Assembly: GCA_032718475.1 (NCBI GenBank)
Contig: JAUCBJ010007756.1
Coordinates: 1-52,309, forward strand
Direction: 5' to 3'
DNA: 52,309 nucleotides
Source of the DNA: Nemertoderma westbladi
Lineage: Eukaryota; Xenacoelomorpha; Nemertodermatida; Nemertodermatidae
Part shown: piece by piece, positions 51,521 to 52,309 of the stretch
How positions within the stretch are numbered: the first letter of the stretch is position 1
Layout: the number at the start of each line of letters is the position of its first letter
The notes under the pieces: model-generated
The model's database searches: none
Told to the model about the DNA's origin: nothing
Seen by the model: only the letters and a program-made list of their open reading frames with translations
Position numbers and translations under genes: made by a program

Positions 51521-52087
51521 GATTCAAGATAGATACGCTAAAAACTACATGTTCTGAGTTTGCAGTATATTTTTAACATAAATGACAAAGATTTATCGAG
51601 TTTGACTAAACATTACAAATTAACAAAGAAGACAAGTTAACTAAGTGAGTTAGAAATACTAGTTGAAGTAAGTGATAACTGAAGGGCAAATGGCACCTTA
51701 CATAGGAAATCCTAAGCATGGAACCCACTAGAACATTCTACCACATTCTATGAACTCGCATTGGACCAATAAATTATCAAAAACCCTATGATTGGCCCAA
51801 CTAATCCGTCCATGTGTTGTATGCACTCCATTGGCCTTTCTGACTTAATGAAATGGAAAATAAATAGCACAAAATATAAATTTTACTGACCCAGATTCGA
51901 ACTCTTGACCTACCTAGGATGTAACCTGCGCCTTAACCTACTGGACCACTGCGCCAGTAGCAACCTATGCCAAATTATAACTAGAGTAGGTAATATGCAA
52001 ATTGTAACAAACTATAAAACAAGGCAAATGCGTTGGACTTTTGAAAGTTTTTACGTAGTACCAATTACAAAGTGGAATAATCCCACA
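51521..52087 (-). repeat. LTR-like repeat, right (5' LTR in element sense)
   Basis: Homologous to 40555-41131. The outer end is ATAATCCCACA; the inner end has GATTCAAG where the other copy has TGTTCAAG, so the terminal TG is lost. The A box is at 51946-51956 and the B box at 51894-51902 on the minus strand. Confidence 0.8.
51894..51956 (-). promoter_or_regulatory. tRNA-type Pol III promoter within the right LTR
   Basis: Minus-strand TGGCGCAGTGG (51946-51956) fits the A-box consensus and GTTCGAATC (51894-51902) fits the B-box consensus exactly. The sense is the same as the element's coding strand. It resembles a SINE head, so a SINE may have been absorbed by the LTR before the element multiplied. 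Confidence 0.68.
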
Positions 52088-52309
52088 ATATTACATATCT
52101 AAAATTTGTCGCATGTACAATATGTTAAAATATAATTAATTAAGTAAATATATTTCAAAAGCACAGTAGGACGGGAATACATTAATAAAGTTAATATTCA
52201 ATATATTTTATTTTATCCACAAACGAACAAGTAATACATATTAGATCAACATTCGCACCCCGGCACCATAGATGAGGATGATATTTCTTGGTGATGATGG
52301 ATGTTTTGT
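52088..52309. other. AT-rich flank, no gene seen
   Basis: Right flank of the LTR. No motif recognised. Confidence 0.4.

Larger units (their letters stand above)
40555..52087 (-). mobile_element. BEL/Pao LTR retrotransposon (decayed), minus strand
   Basis: Two direct repeats of ~570 bp flank an internal region coding on the minus strand in the order gag (with CCHC), aspartic protease, RT, RNase H and integrase, which is the BEL/Pao order. Extra ORFs follow integrase. Stops and frameshifts are spread through all parts. An RTE LINE is inserted in gag (49090-50189). Flanking 5-bp duplications do not match (TTGGC left, ATATT right), and no convincing primer-binding site or polypurine tract is seen, so the copy is rearranged or the LTR pair is not from one insertion. 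Confidence 0.82.

Noticed and set aside
51894-51956. A functional tRNA gene in the LTR
   Set aside because: Box spacing is too long and no full cloverleaf forms; the same sequence lies in both LTR copies.

Overview
The window is AT-rich animal nuclear DNA, probably from an invertebrate. There is no bacterial or organellar gene organisation. It holds four probably functional single-exon genes in about 50 kb of transposable elements, foldback and satellite-like repeats and simple repeats. Two tandem, intronless, divergent rhodopsin-type receptors resemble lineage-expanded receptors of flatworms and other lophotrochozoans. That is only a hint, and I cannot name the species.

Layout. 1-5.3 kb: AT-rich intergenic DNA with a poly-G tract and a degenerate repeat zone. 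5.3-9.1 kb: decayed LINE pieces, a small terminal-inverted-repeat element and a 0.96-kb foldback element. 10.1-12.35 kb: two tandem 7TM receptor genes. 14.2-16.5 kb: a second copy of the small element and a Tc1/mariner DD41D-type transposon with ~195-bp terminal inverted repeats. 16.6-23.6 kb: a minus-strand CR1/L2-like LINE whose endonuclease ORF contains ~140 copies of a 6-bp repeat, and which is split by a nearly full-length RTE-like LINE (copy A). 24.0-24.85 kb: an intact tetraspanin gene. 25.1-28.3 kb: LINE remnants, a 15-bp inverted-cluster repeat, a decayed unnamed family and other inverted-repeat elements. 28.65-31.1 kb: an RTE copy carrying a nested inverted copy and flanked by a 52-bp duplication. 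31.5-34.7 kb: degenerate repeats leading into a large inverted repeat whose two arms are arrays of 17-bp and 15-bp units. 34.74-34.95 kb: a gene for a small secreted cysteine-rich peptide ending Gly-Arg. 35.1-38.5 kb: two more RTE copies. 38.5-40.55 kb: a tRNA-like SINE head and unassigned DNA. 40.55-52.09 kb: a decayed minus-strand BEL/Pao LTR retrotransposon, bounded by ~570-bp LTR-like repeats and interrupted by another RTE copy.

How it fits together. The BEL/Pao, LINE and transposase reading frames all carry frameshifts, stops or deletions, so as far as I can read they are dead. The receptors, tetraspanin and secreted peptide have open, conserved-looking frames. The most unusual signal is a 20-bp near-palindrome present ten times, only inside the BEL/Pao element. 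It lies in all three coding frames and avoids the recognisable catalytic motifs. Other unusual signals are LTRs containing a tRNA-type Pol III promoter, the satellite-armed inverted repeat beside the secreted-peptide gene, and a hexanucleotide expansion inside a LINE endonuclease.
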